A stretch of 64,000 nt of DNA from Phosphoribacter sp037045055 (GCA_037045055.1 JBAOHJ010000003.1:124001-188000); one strand, 5' to 3'. Positions 43,141 to 50,592 are shown, counted from the stretch's first letter. Notes: a model not told the origin generated them from the sequence alone. Made by a program: numbers and translations.

Positions 43141-43159
43141 CCGGAGGCGGCGACGACCT

Positions 43160-43370
43160 GGTCGGTGCACCTCGGCTGGGCGTTCCTGGGCGAGCCGTTC
43201 GTGGATCCAGGACCGGACGAGGGTCGACGGGGAGGTGCTTGGCGGCGACCCGTTGGACCTCGGCGTCTTCGTCGACACTCAGGCGCACGAAGAGCATCTT
43301 CTGCCGTTCGGCCGCCGGCTGGGTGGCGCCCTGGGGTTGGGCGTCGTTCTTGGTCTGCTCGCAGGGTCCT
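43160..43370 (-). pseudogene. broken ribbon-helix-helix antitoxin, paralogue of the gene at 46101
   Basis: Minus-strand CEQTKNDAQPQGATQ...FVRLSVDEDAEVQRVAAKHLP reads in one frame, then STLVRSWIHERLAQERPA in another. One base is missing in the run after CACCTC near 43230. The intact paralogue at 46101-46346 has SEQTKDDA, VRLSADEEAEVQRVAA, KHLPPSTLVRSW and ILERLDQERPA in one frame. DNA identity is obvious over about 90 bases. It lacks a start codon and toxin partner. Confidence 0.7.
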
Positions 43371-43559
43371 CAAAGCGGGTCAACGCGTTACTCGTGGACA
43401 TCCAACGCTAACGGTAACCAGGGCACTGGGAAGCCCGAAGCCCTCAAGCACAGCTGCGCCGGTTACTGGTCGCGCCGCATCACCGACGAACATCGCTTGG
43501 TCGACAAGATCGTCGGCGAGGACGTGCGCATCGCTGCGTGCCGCTACCACCGCGGGTAA
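43368..43559 (+). pseudogene. C-terminal fragment of a YoeB/Txe toxin
   Basis: Plus-strand LKRVNALLVDIQR ends in TAA near 43411; one base later the frame continues NGNQGTGKPEALKH, GYWSRRITDEHRLVDKIV and VRIAACRYHRG to TAA. These are the closing motifs of YoeB RNases, including the conserved His-Arg and the final YH. The N-terminal third and the YefM antitoxin are absent. It abuts the broken antitoxin at 43370 head to head, which suggests a recombination joint. Confidence 0.75.
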
Positions 43560-43661
43560 GCGCGCAATGTCGAATGCCTCTTCCTGACTCCGCGCCCGTC
43601 AGGCGGCGGAAGGGCCTACGTCGATGCGCTTGACGCTTGTTCAAGGGCCGCTCTGGGAACG

Positions 43662-44000
43662 TTAGAGGTCCAGCAGCAGCGCAAGCGTCTCTCGGACCTC
43701 GCCGAGTACCACGGGGCCGACATGGCCGGTGCGGTGCTGAATACGCGTGGTGGCCACAGAGCGCACGTGCTGGCACTGCGCCGAGGAACGCTCTGCAAGA
43801 CGGTTCCCTTGGTCCGGTTCGATGACCACTTCGGTGCTGCTGGACCGGATGCTGCGGGTCAGCGGCACCACCTGCACGACGTTCGGTCCACCCGCCAGCA
43901 CCCGTGCGGCGGTGACGACGACTGCGGGACGACGTAGCCCCGCCTCACTACCGGCCGGAGTGCCGAGGTCGAGTTCGACGACGTCACCCGGCTTCAGCAT
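43662..44000 (-). CDS. MazF/PemK family toxin
   Basis: 112 residues from ATG 44000 (118 from 44018). KPGDVVELDLGTPAGSE, RRPAVVVTA and VQVVPLTRSIR are MazF strands; CQHVRSVATTRI matches the second conserved strand. The start lies 17 bases inside the upstream antitoxin gene. The rest of the stretch from 43560 to 43661 shows no gene. Confidence 0.85.
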   Translation of the reverse strand: MLKPGDVVELDLGTPAGSEAGLRRPAVVVTAARVLAGGPNVVQVVPLTRSIRSSSTEVVIEPDQGNRLAERSSAQCQHVRSVATTRIQHRTGHVGPVVLGEVRETLALLLDL

Positions 44001-44181
44001 CGAGCCAAGCCGTCTCATCCAGAGTGAGCGCTTCGGCCAGGTCGCGGCCCATGCTGTCTTGGCGCAGCGCCCGCAGAGCGCTGCTCACCAACTCATCGAC
44101 GGTCTCGTGGCGCTCGGCTGCCAAGCGGGTGACTCGGGCGTGGGTGTCCCGGCTGATGCGTATCGTCGTTGTCTCCGCCAT
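43984..44181 (-). CDS. MazE-like antitoxin
   Basis: 65 residues. AETTTIRISRDTHARVTRLAAERHE is a ribbon-helix-helix N-terminus, given here as TTIRISRDTHARVTRL, and LDETAWLDAEAG an acidic toxin-binding tail. ATG 44181 follows TACCGT by six bases and is leaderless. An 8-bp inverted repeat covers the upstream promoter. Confidence 0.85.
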   Translation of the reverse strand: MAETTTIRISRDTHARVTRLAAERHETVDELVSSALRALRQDSMGRDLAEALTLDETAWLDAEAG

Positions 44182-44187
44182 GCGGCA

Positions 44188-44220
44188 ACGGTACGTGGTG
44201 TAGATGATTCCGTCTACACC
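44188..44220 (-). promoter_or_regulatory. promoter and operator of the MazEF-like pair
   Basis: GGTGTAGA (44197-44204) and TCTACACC (44213-44220) form a perfect 8-bp inverted repeat with an eight-base centre. The -10 box TACCGT (44193-44188, minus strand) lies next to it, so the repeat covers the spacer and -35. It is a good site for antitoxin self-repression. Confidence 0.7.
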
Positions 44221-44335
44221 GGCGGCTCGTCGGGCCAGCCGCGATCCACGCCGCCTGTCGAGCAGAAGCGCCTGTCGAGCGCAAGCGCACGGCTCGCGGC
44301 GAGGTGGGGCGGTTGTCGCCGCGGACCGGAGGGCT

Positions 44336-44719
44336 TCACCGGCGTCGTGGTGCGATGCCCTTGCGGATGCGTTCAGCGATGTCCGCCACGTCGTCGACGC
44401 GCCCGGAGGCGATGTCCATGACAAGCGTGTATGCCTGGTCGTTGGTCAGGGTAAGTCGGTGGCCGTTGAGCCCCAGGAACGCGATCATCGCGGCGAGGGC
44501 CAGGCGTTTGTTGCCGTCGACTAGCGCACGGCTGCGGGCCAGGGAGTGCAGGAGCGCGGCGGCCTTCTCCCCGAGGCTCTCGTAGGCGTCAGCCCCGAAC
44601 GCGGTCGCCTGCGGGCGTGCCAGTGCCGACTCCAGCAACCCGTGGTCGCGCACGAGCACCTCTGAGCCCAGGGTCCGCTCGGCGACGTGCAGGACCTCGG
44701 TCAGGGCCAGGTAGATCAC
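44336..44719 (-). CDS. Doc/Fic family toxin
   Basis: 127 residues. The Fic core reads SRALVDGNKRLALAAMIAFL near 64-83; the usual first His of HxFxDGNKR is replaced by Ser, as can happen in divergent Doc proteins. LGSEVLVRDHGLLESALARP and AYESLGEKAAALLHSLA match death-on-curing proteins. The family blocks translation by phosphorylating EF-Tu; the missing His puts that activity in doubt. GTG 44719 overlaps the antitoxin stop by GTGA. Confidence 0.85.
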   Translation of the reverse strand: MIYLALTEVLHVAERTLGSEVLVRDHGLLESALARPQATAFGADAYESLGEKAAALLHSLARSRALVDGNKRLALAAMIAFLGLNGHRLTLTNDQAYTLVMDIASGRVDDVADIAERIRKGIAPRRR

Positions 44720-44919
44720 TGGCCGAGCCGCTCCAACGCTTCGGCGTAGCGCGGCAGCTCCTCCTCGAGGACCCGGTCGAGTAGCTCGGCCCTGCTGTGG
44801 CGCTCCACGTACTCCCGCACCGCCTGCCGGGCCACGTCCTGCATCGAGCGAGACTCGAGTTGGGCGCGGCGGCGCAGAGCCTCGGTCTCGTCTTCGGTCA
44901 GTCGCAAGGTCATCGCCAC
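44716..44919 (-). CDS. antitoxin partner of Doc-like toxin
   Basis: 67 residues beginning MAMTLRLTEDETEALRRRA, a ribbon-helix-helix fold. The helical tail RAELLDRVLEEELPRYAEALER likely inserts into the toxin. GTG 44919 lies six bases after TACCAT; ATG 44913 is an alternative. The promoter is covered by a 26-bp palindrome. Confidence 0.82.
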   Translation of the reverse strand: MAMTLRLTEDETEALRRRAQLESRSMQDVARQAVREYVERHSRAELLDRVLEEELPRYAEALERLGQ

Positions 44920-44923
44920 GACG

Positions 44924-44949
44924 CGATGGTATCATCCACGATACCATCG
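44924..44949 (-). promoter_or_regulatory. operator palindrome of the Doc-type module
   Basis: CGATGGTATC, six bases, then GATACCATCG: a perfect 10-bp inverted repeat. The right arm on the minus strand contains the -10 box TACCAT, so binding would shut the promoter. Confidence 0.8.
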
Positions 44950-45042
44950 GCTGGTGGTGTTGGATGCGTACGCGGCCTGGGCGACATCGCCCACCCGAGA
45001 CTGCATCAGCCCGGCGGCGGATGGACGCTAATCCGAGGTGCG

Positions 45043-45393
45043 CTAGAGGTCGTTGGCCCGGGGATGACGCGGCTCGTACATCCCCACCTCGCTGCCGTCC
45101 GGTAAACGGAAGCGAGTGACCCGCCCCCACCTCTCCTCAGCCACGTCCTGGGTAAACTCCACTCCTTTGCCCCGAAGGTCGCGCATCGTGCCCTCCACGT
45201 CATCGCACATGAAGTACAGCTCCTGCCCCAGGAAACTGTCCGAGGGGTGCATGGCGACCTCGGCCGGTGGCAGCTTGAAGATCAGCCACCCCGAGCCCGC
45301 GTCCACACTCGGCTGTCCCAGGACGTCCGCGAAGAAGGTGCGATCGGCCTCCGGGTCACGGCTGAACACGATGAGGTGAGAGCCATTGATCAC
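45043..45393 (-). CDS. VOC family protein
   Basis: 116 residues, one VOC module: GSHLIVFSRDPEADRTFFAD at the start, ELYFMCDDVEGTM in the middle and RFRLPDGSEVGMYEPRH at the end. GTG 45393 follows TAGCCT by six bases. It stands alone among toxin-antitoxin modules; a cargo role (detoxification or drug binding) is possible but not shown. Confidence 0.83.
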   Translation of the reverse strand: MINGSHLIVFSRDPEADRTFFADVLGQPSVDAGSGWLIFKLPPAEVAMHPSDSFLGQELYFMCDDVEGTMRDLRGKGVEFTQDVAEERWGRVTRFRLPDGSEVGMYEPRHPRANDL

Positions 45394-45470
45394 CCCACGA
45401 GGCTACTCAGCAGGGATCCGGCCACCGCTCAGGTGACGAATACGCGCCGGAGTGAACCATGCCGCCAGGG

Positions 45471-45752
45471 TCAGAGGGGGCAGTAGGCCTCGTTGCGGTG
45501 GTCGATGCGCAGCACGACGGCCTCGTTCCGCTTGTCGTTGATGCGGTACAACACTCGGTAGGTGCCCCGCCGCGCAGAATGGATCCCCGCGAGTGGCTCC
45601 CGCAGTTGCCTGCCGACCCGGCGGGGGTTGTCGACCAACGCCCCAGTGAGGAGCTCGATCACGGCAGCTGCCACCGCCTCCGGCAGACCCGCACTGACAG
45701 CACGGACTGCCGGTGGGGTCAGGACGAGCTCGTATGCGTCCGGCTCGCTCAC
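45471..45752 (-). CDS. RelE/ParE superfamily toxin
   Basis: 93 residues. YELVLTPPAVRAVSAGLPE and GTYRVLYRINDKRNEAVVLRIDHRNEAY, in which the last motif is the RelE-type strand with R..YR and RxDHR. This is the pattern of ribosome-dependent mRNA interferases. GTG 45752 overlaps the antitoxin stop by GTGA. Confidence 0.9.
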   Translation of the reverse strand: MSEPDAYELVLTPPAVRAVSAGLPEAVAAAVIELLTGALVDNPRRVGRQLREPLAGIHSARRGTYRVLYRINDKRNEAVVLRIDHRNEAYCPL

Positions 45753-46015
45753 GAACGCAGCGCCCGGACTTCGTCGATGCCACGCACGATGTCCCCGGCG
45801 GCGTATGCCGCGTCCGCCTCGCGGATGTCGGTAAGGGCCGACGCGTCGCTAAGGACCGCGATGGTCTCCTCCAACTCGGCCAGATCAGCCGGGCTGATGA
45901 TCACCGCGGCTTCACGACCATTGCGGGTCACGATCACGCGTGCGTGCTCGCGCTCGACCCGGTCGACGACGTCACTGAAGTGGTCGCGGACCTCGCGCAA
46001 CGGCTCGACACTCAT
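45749..46015 (-). CDS. Phd/YefM family antitoxin
   Basis: 88 residues. VEPLREVRDHFSDVVDRVE and ARVIVTRNGREAAVIIS are the Phd/YefM DNA-binding signature. The C-terminus is acidic and helical. ATG 46015 is flanked upstream by a 14-bp perfect palindrome, the likely autoregulatory site. The RelE-like toxin follows with coupled translation. Confidence 0.9.
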   Translation of the reverse strand: MSVEPLREVRDHFSDVVDRVEREHARVIVTRNGREAAVIISPADLAELEETIAVLSDASALTDIREADAAYAAGDIVRGIDEVRALRS

Positions 46016-46016
46016 G

Positions 46017-46030
46017 GCCACAATTGTGGC
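46017..46030 (-). promoter_or_regulatory. operator palindrome of the Phd/RelE module
   Basis: GCCACAATTGTGGC is a perfect 14-bp palindrome beginning one base from the antitoxin ATG. It includes CACAAT at -10 spacing (seven bases before ATG). Confidence 0.65.
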
Positions 46031-46100
46031 GCGGACCTCGGGCTTGCTGCAACCCAGCGTGACGCCACGGTGCGCTGCGGCTCGCGGCTGAAGGGGCAGG

Positions 46101-46346
46101 TCAGGCGGGGCGTTCCTGGTCGAGTCGTTCGAGGATCCAGGACCGGACGAGGGTTGATGGGGGCAGGTGTTTGGCGGCGGCGACTCTTTGGACTTCGGCT
46201 TCTTCGTCGGCGCTGAGACGTACGGTGTACACCCTCTCGCGGTTCGGGCGCCTGCCGGTGGCGCTTGCGGGGTAGGCGTCGTCCTTGGTCTGTTCGGACT
46301 CGTGGAGGAGCCGCTGCGCCAGTGCTGGTTCAATCGTCTTGGCCAT
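46101..46346 (-). CDS. ribbon-helix-helix antitoxin (BrnA-like position)
   Basis: 81 residues. VYTVRLSADEEAEVQRVAA begins a ribbon-helix-helix unit followed by KHLPPSTLVRSWILERL; both pieces recur in the broken copy at 43160. AGGAG lies about six bases before ATG 46346, so unlike its neighbours it has a normal ribosome site. It follows a toxin-like gene by 24 bases, giving the toxin-first order of brnTA. Confidence 0.75.
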   Translation of the reverse strand: MAKTIEPALAQRLLHESEQTKDDAYPASATGRRPNRERVYTVRLSADEEAEVQRVAAAKHLPPSTLVRSWILERLDQERPA

Positions 46347-46370
46347 CGTCGTCTCCTTGCTGGTACGGCT

Positions 46371-46544
46371 TCAGGTCGGCCCGGTGGCTGGCCAGGCGTT
46401 GATGCCGTGGAGGTCACCGTCGAGGTCGCGGTAGGCGACCACGACGATGACCCGCCCGGCGGAGTGGGAGTAGCCAATGAACCGGGAGGCTCCCATCCGG
46501 GATTTCGGGTCTGGTTCGAGGGCTAGGAGGTCGACGTCTGCCAT
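46371..46544 (-). CDS. putative BrnT-like toxin, start uncertain
   Basis: From ATG 46544 the protein is 57 residues: ADVDLLALEPDPKSRMGASR, FIGYSHSAGRVIVVVAYRD and DLHGINAWPAT. Strand-rich pattern and position before a ribbon-helix-helix gene suggest a BrnT/RelE-fold toxin. Coding-like sequence (ARQIVQDNIQASPRISTERHW) continues in frame to about 46637 without any ATG, GTG or TTG. So the N-terminus may be truncated, or the short form is the real one. Confidence 0.5.
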   Translation of the reverse strand: MADVDLLALEPDPKSRMGASRFIGYSHSAGRVIVVVAYRDLDGDLHGINAWPATGPT

Positions 46545-46840
46545 GGCCCAGTGCCGCTCTGTGCTGATGCGTGGACTGGCTTGAATGTTGTCCTGGACAA
46601 TCTGCCGGGCAACTGCTCGGGCAAGGGGGTGCTCGCCATCGCGTCCAACTGGGCGGAAGGACTCGTGCCATGCGCGACGTGGGCCCACTCGCGAACTACA
46701 GCACTCCCCCACGAGCAAGCGTCGCCGGCCCGGCATCAGCGCTGTCGCCCGAGCCGGCCAGAGGGGATGACAACGCCCGACACGCAGCCAAGCTCGTCTC
46801 TCCGCGTCGGCGGGTACTCCGCCGACGCGGGGGTGCTCGG
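46545..46840. other. stretch without a supported gene
   Basis: Apart from the possible in-frame extension of the toxin gene to 46637, I see no coding pattern, palindrome or RNA element here. Codon use differs among all frames and none resembles its neighbours. Confidence 0.4.
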
Positions 46841-46999
46841 TCAGCGGCCGAAGAGCCTCTTCAGCAGGCCCCCGGGCTCCGGCGGCGGACAGGCGCAGCG
46901 GCTCGCCGTGGGCACCCCCGCCATGACCTGGTCGACGTGCTGGCCACAGCCGGCCCAGCCCACCTTGCCGCAGCGACGGCACGTCACACGTCTGCACAT
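46841..46999 (-). CDS. small cysteine-rich (zinc-ribbon-like) protein
   Basis: A 52-residue protein: MCRRVTCRRCGKVGWAGCG, then QHVDQVMAGVP, RCACPPPEPGG and LLKRLFGR. Six Cys at 2, 7, 10, 18, 35 and 37 plus His 21 can bind metal. Similar MCxxVTCxxCGKxxWxGCGxHVxxVM proteins are widespread in actinobacteria and unassigned. GGAG lies ten bases before ATG 46999. A CsoR/CstR-like operator and TATGGT -10 lie upstream, so copper or persulfide control is likely. Confidence 0.75.
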   Translation of the reverse strand: MCRRVTCRRCGKVGWAGCGQHVDQVMAGVPTASRCACPPPEPGGLLKRLFGR

Positions 47000-47039
47000 C
47001 GGGGAAGCGCTCCTTCGTCGGGTCCGACCACCCTACCAT

Positions 47040-47055
47040 ATACCCTAGGGGGTAT
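47040..47055 (-). promoter_or_regulatory. CsoR/CstR-like operator of the cysteine-rich gene
   Basis: ATACCC-TAGG-GGGTAT is a perfect 6-bp inverted repeat around a G/C tract, the design of CsoR (copper) and CstR (persulfide) operators. On the minus strand the -10 box TATGGT follows within six bases, so repressor would block RNA polymerase. No csoR gene is in the window. Confidence 0.6.
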
Positions 47056-47100
47056 TCGTTTGCGCGCGGAATCCCTTGGCTCGGGTATTTCGGTTCGCGC

Positions 47101-47637
47101 TCAGTCCCGTTGGTGCTCCGGGGCCGCGTTGACCGCGTCGCGCACGACGCGGTATGCCGTGCCCGGGGAGTAGCCCTTGCGAGCGAGCATCCCGGCCAGG
47201 CGCCGGGCCTGCACCTGCGGGTCCAGACCCCCCATGGCAGCTAGCCGCCGCGCCACCAGCCGCTCGGCGCGGGCGCGCTCGGCCAGCTCATCCGCCGGTC
47301 CCACGGCCTCGGCGGCGACGTCGTCCGCGACGCCCTTGTCGCGCAGCTCCCGACGCAGGGCCGCCCCCGCGAGCCCCTTGGTGCGTCGCCTGGACTGCAC
47401 CAGGTCCTGCGCGAAGGCCGCGTCGTCGACCAGCCCGACCTCGGCCATCCGGTCCAGGACGGCGGCGGCCACCTCGTCGGGGCAGCCCCGCCGACGCAAT
47501 GTGGCCTGCAGCTGGGCGCGGGTCCGGGCCGCTAGCGCCAGCTGGCGCAGGACGATCGCGCGGGCCACCGAGTGCGGGTCCGGCTCGGTGTCGGGGCACG
47601 AGGGCGAGGTAGGCGGGCGGGGCGGCCTGGCGGTCAT
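47101..47637 (-). CDS. recX: regulatory protein RecX
   Basis: Modulator of RecA filaments, 178 residues of helical three-helix repeats. RARAIVLRQLALAARTRAQL, RRRTKGLAGAALRRELRDKG and LARKGYSPGTAYRVVRDAV are family signatures. It follows recA by 29 bases and is probably cotranscribed under LexA control. Confidence 0.94.
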   Translation of the reverse strand: MTARPPRPPTSPSCPDTEPDPHSVARAIVLRQLALAARTRAQLQATLRRRGCPDEVAAAVLDRMAEVGLVDDAAFAQDLVQSRRRTKGLAGAALRRELRDKGVADDVAAEAVGPADELAERARAERLVARRLAAMGGLDPQVQARRLAGMLARKGYSPGTAYRVVRDAVNAAPEHQRD

Positions 47638-47666
47638 GACCGGTGCCGGCTCAGAGCGTGGCCGGC

Positions 47667-48707
47667 TCAGAAGTCGACCGGCACGTCGGCGACGGCCGGG
47701 GCGTCGACCCGGGGCCCGACGCCGAGCTTCTCCTTGATCTTCTTCTCCAGCTCGTCGGCCAGATCGGGGTTGTCCTTGAGGAACTGGCGGGCGTTTTCCT
47801 TGCCCTGGCCGAGCTGGTCGCCGTCGTAGGTGTACCAGGCGCCCGCCTTGCGCACGAACCCCTGGTCGACGCCCATGTCGATGAGCCCTCCCTCCCGAGA
47901 GATGCCATGCCCGTAGATGATGTCGAACTCGGCCTGCTTGAACGGCGGGGAGACCTTGTTCTTGACCACCTTGACCCTGGTCCGGTTGCCGACCGCGTCG
48001 GAGCCGTCCTTGAGGGTCTCGATGCGCCGGACGTCCAGGCGCACCGAGGCGTAGAACTTCAGCGCCTTGCCACCGGTGGTCGTCTCGGGTGAGCCGAACA
48101 TCACCCCGATCTTCTCGCGCAGCTGGTTGATGAAGATCGCCGTGGTCCCCGAGGTGTTGAGGGCGCCGGTGATCTTGCGCAGCGCCTGCGACATGAGCCG
48201 GGCCTGCAGGCCGACGTGACTGTCGCCCATCTCACCCTCGATCTCCGCGCGCGGCACCAGCGCGGCCACCGAGTCGATGACGATGACGTCCAGGGCGCCG
48301 GAGCGGATGAGCATGTCGGCGATCTCCAACGCCTGCTCCCCCGTGTCCGGCTGGCTGACCAGCAGCGCGTCGGTGTCCACCCCGAGGCTCTTGGCGTAGT
48401 CCGGGTCCAGAGCGTGCTCGGCGTCGATGAACGCGGCGATCCCCCCGCCCTTCTGCGCGCTGGCCACCGCGTGCAGCGCCACCGTGGTCTTGCCACTGGA
48501 CTCCGGCCCGTAGATCTCCACCACCCGCCCTCGGGGCAGGCCGCCGATACCCAGGGCCACGTCCAACGCGATGGACCCGGTGGGGATGACGTCGATCGGC
48601 GGGCGGACCTCGTCGCCCAGGCGCATGACCGCGCCCTTGCCGTGCTGCTTCTCGATCTGGCTCAACACCGTCTCGATGGCCCTGTCCCGGTCTTGTGTCG
48701 CTGCCAT
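47667..48707 (-). CDS. recA: recombinase RecA
   Basis: Strand-exchange ATPase and LexA co-protease, 346 residues. Walker A GPESSGKTT lies near residue 66, FIDAEHALD near 93 and the loop FINQLREKIGVMFG near 195. No intein is present. ATG 48707 follows AGGTGGG by a few bases; the family N-terminus AATQDRDRAIETVLSQIE supports it. The LexA box lies about 190 bases upstream, giving a long leader. Confidence 0.98.
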   Translation of the reverse strand: MAATQDRDRAIETVLSQIEKQHGKGAVMRLGDEVRPPIDVIPTGSIALDVALGIGGLPRGRVVEIYGPESSGKTTVALHAVASAQKGGGIAAFIDAEHALDPDYAKSLGVDTDALLVSQPDTGEQALEIADMLIRSGALDVIVIDSVAALVPRAEIEGEMGDSHVGLQARLMSQALRKITGALNTSGTTAIFINQLREKIGVMFGSPETTTGGKALKFYASVRLDVRRIETLKDGSDAVGNRTRVKVVKNKVSPPFKQAEFDIIYGHGISREGGLIDMGVDQGFVRKAGAWYTYDGDQLGQGKENARQFLKDNPDLADELEKKIKEKLGVGPRVDAPAVADVPVDF

Positions 48708-48887
48708 GTCACCCACCTGTCCGTAGTCGTCGTCGGCCGTCCCTAGGCGACCCGCGCGGGCGGCTACCGGGCGAGCCGGCATACCGCGTTGTCGAGTCGG
48801 ACGTTAGGTGCCTGCACCGACATCCCGCGTCACCCGGCGTGCGCCCTGGGGACGGTGGGGTGTCGGTGCGGACCCCTGTGGACGACG

Positions 48888-48908
48888 ACACTACCGAACA
48901 GATGTTCG
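48888..48908 (-). promoter_or_regulatory. SOS box and promoter of recA
   Basis: CGAACAGATGTTCG (48895-48908) is a perfect match to the actinobacterial LexA palindrome CGAAC-N4-GTTCG. The -10 box TAGTGT (48893-48888, minus strand) lies next to it, so LexA would block the spacer. The remaining leader to 48708 holds one copy of CGGCATAC. Confidence 0.92.
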
Positions 48909-48928
48909 AGAGTGTTGCGACACGCCGA

Positions 48929-49729
48929 TCACCTCAGCAGCAGCCGCTGCAGCCGTCGCGCCGCGCCGAGTGCCCCGACCGCGCCCAGGGCCACGAGGTA
49001 GGCGACGTGCCACCACAGCCCCGCGTCGACCTCGCCCACCAGCAGTGCCCGTTCCAGCGCCACGCCGTGGTAGAGCGGAGTCGCCGCCACGAGGGTCTGG
49101 GCCCAGCCCGGGTATGCCGCGAGCGGGAAGAACGTCGCGGAGAACAGGAACAGCACCTGCATCGCGAAGGCGGCGTAGTCGAAGTCCACCCACGACCGCA
49201 TGAACGACGTGCAGAACATCCCGACCGCGGCGAACGGCATGGCGATGACCAGCGCGGCGGGCACGGCCAGCACCGCCCACGGCGATCGCACCAGTCCGGC
49301 GGCCCAGGCGATGAGCACGAAGACCAGCGCGTAGACCCCGCCACGCATCAGCGACCACGTCGTCTCGCCGAGGGCGATGTCCCGCGGCCCCATGGGCGAG
49401 GAGAGGATCGACTCGTAGGTCTTGGCGTACTTGAGCTTGAAGAAGAAGTTGAACGTCGCGTCCAACAGCGCGCTGTTCATCGCCGCGGTGGCGAGCATCG
49501 CGGGGGCCACGAAGACGGCATACGGCACGTCGGTGCCGCCGTCGGTGCGCACCGTGCCGACCAGGGCGCCCAGCCCGACGCCCAGCGAGAACAGGTACAG
49601 CACCGGCTCGACGAACCCGGTGACGAAGGCGATCCACTGGCGCCGGAAGGTCAGCACGTTACGCTCGACGAGCACCCGAGCCAGGCCCACCCCGGCGGGC
49701 CAAGGCAGGGCCCGGGGAACGGCCGCCAT
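48929..49729 (-). CDS. ABC-2 type exporter permease (second)
   Basis: 266 residues, six predicted helices, with the ABC-2 signature region SATFFPLAAYPGWAQTLV near 200. It carries the usual N-terminal FRRQWIAFVTGFVEPVLYLF. Its ATG lies inside the stop of the first permease (TGATG). The two permeases are homologous and probably heterodimerize. Confidence 0.9.
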   Translation of the reverse strand: MAAVPRALPWPAGVGLARVLVERNVLTFRRQWIAFVTGFVEPVLYLFSLGVGLGALVGTVRTDGGTDVPYAVFVAPAMLATAAMNSALLDATFNFFFKLKYAKTYESILSSPMGPRDIALGETTWSLMRGGVYALVFVLIAWAAGLVRSPWAVLAVPAALVIAMPFAAVGMFCTSFMRSWVDFDYAAFAMQVLFLFSATFFPLAAYPGWAQTLVAATPLYHGVALERALLVGEVDAGLWWHVAYLVALGAVGALGAARRLQRLLLR

Positions 49730-50592
49730 CACACCACCAGCCGACGCCGCAGGGACCGGTCCGCCAGCCACGCCCCGGCCATCGCGAAGGCCGCCAGCGC
49801 CGTGACGTGACCGGCCACCGACCAGCCGTCGATCACCCCGGTGCACAGGGCGCGGGCCGGCTCGACCCCGTGCCACAGTGGCGTCATCCACGCCAAGGGC
49901 GCCAACCCCCGGGGCAGCTGGTCGACCGGGAAGAACGTGCCGGAGAAGAGCATCAGGGGGGTCATGCCGAGCCGATAGGCCAGCGTGAACGCGGTCTCGG
50001 TCTCGGTCCACGCGGCCAGCGCCATCATCGCCCCGGCGAACCCGAGCCCGCAGAGCACGACCACGGGCACGGCCGCGACCGCCCACCACGATCCCACTCC
50101 CCCGAACGCCGCGGCCACCGCGAGGAACACCGAGCTCGAGACGGTCAGCTGCATGGCGAGGAAGGCCCCGTGGGCCCGCAGGATGTCCCGGGGGGTCGCA
50201 GGGGTGGCCAGCATGGCGTGGTAGGTGCCCTGCCAGCGGATCGCCCCCAGCACCGGCCACGACGAGTCGCCGAACGCGACGAGCATCGCGTTGCCGGCGA
50301 CCATCCCCGGCACGACGAACGGCAGGTAGGCCAGGACCACCCCGCCCCACGGGACTCCGCCGCCGGCCCGGTCGACGAGGGTGCCCAGGCCGAAGCCGAG
50401 CGCGACGAGGGTGAGCACCGGGGTGACCACCCGCCCGACGAGGCTGCCTCGCCAGATCCGCCGATAGACCCGCAGCTGATAGCCGAGGATCGGCCGCCAC
50501 GACCCGCCCGGGACCCGATCGCGGGACGAGGCGGCGCACGAGGCGGTCGCCGGCACGGACGCCGGTATGCCGGGTGCGGGACGTGGGCTCAT
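49729..50592 (-). CDS. ABC-2 type exporter permease (first)
   Basis: 287 residues with six helices. LFSGTFFPVDQLPRGLAPLAW near 225 is the counterpart of the ABC-2 motif in the second permease. The first 30 residues are Ala/Pro-rich and cytoplasmic. Its ATG overlaps the ATPase stop as TGATG. The long antisense-free frame that continues to the right is not part of this gene. Confidence 0.9.
   Translation of the reverse strand: MSPRPAPGIPASVPATASCAASSRDRVPGGSWRPILGYQLRVYRRIWRGSLVGRVVTPVLTLVALGFGLGTLVDRAGGGVPWGGVVLAYLPFVVPGMVAGNAMLVAFGDSSWPVLGAIRWQGTYHAMLATPATPRDILRAHGAFLAMQLTVSSSVFLAVAAAFGGVGSWWAVAAVPVVVLCGLGFAGAMMALAAWTETETAFTLAYRLGMTPLMLFSGTFFPVDQLPRGLAPLAWMTPLWHGVEPARALCTGVIDGWSVAGHVTALAAFAMAGAWLADRSLRRRLVV

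Noticed and set aside
42000..47100. An integrated phage or conjugative element
   Set aside because: There is no integrase, transposase, relaxase, att-like duplication or structural gene; only small modules and fragments are present.
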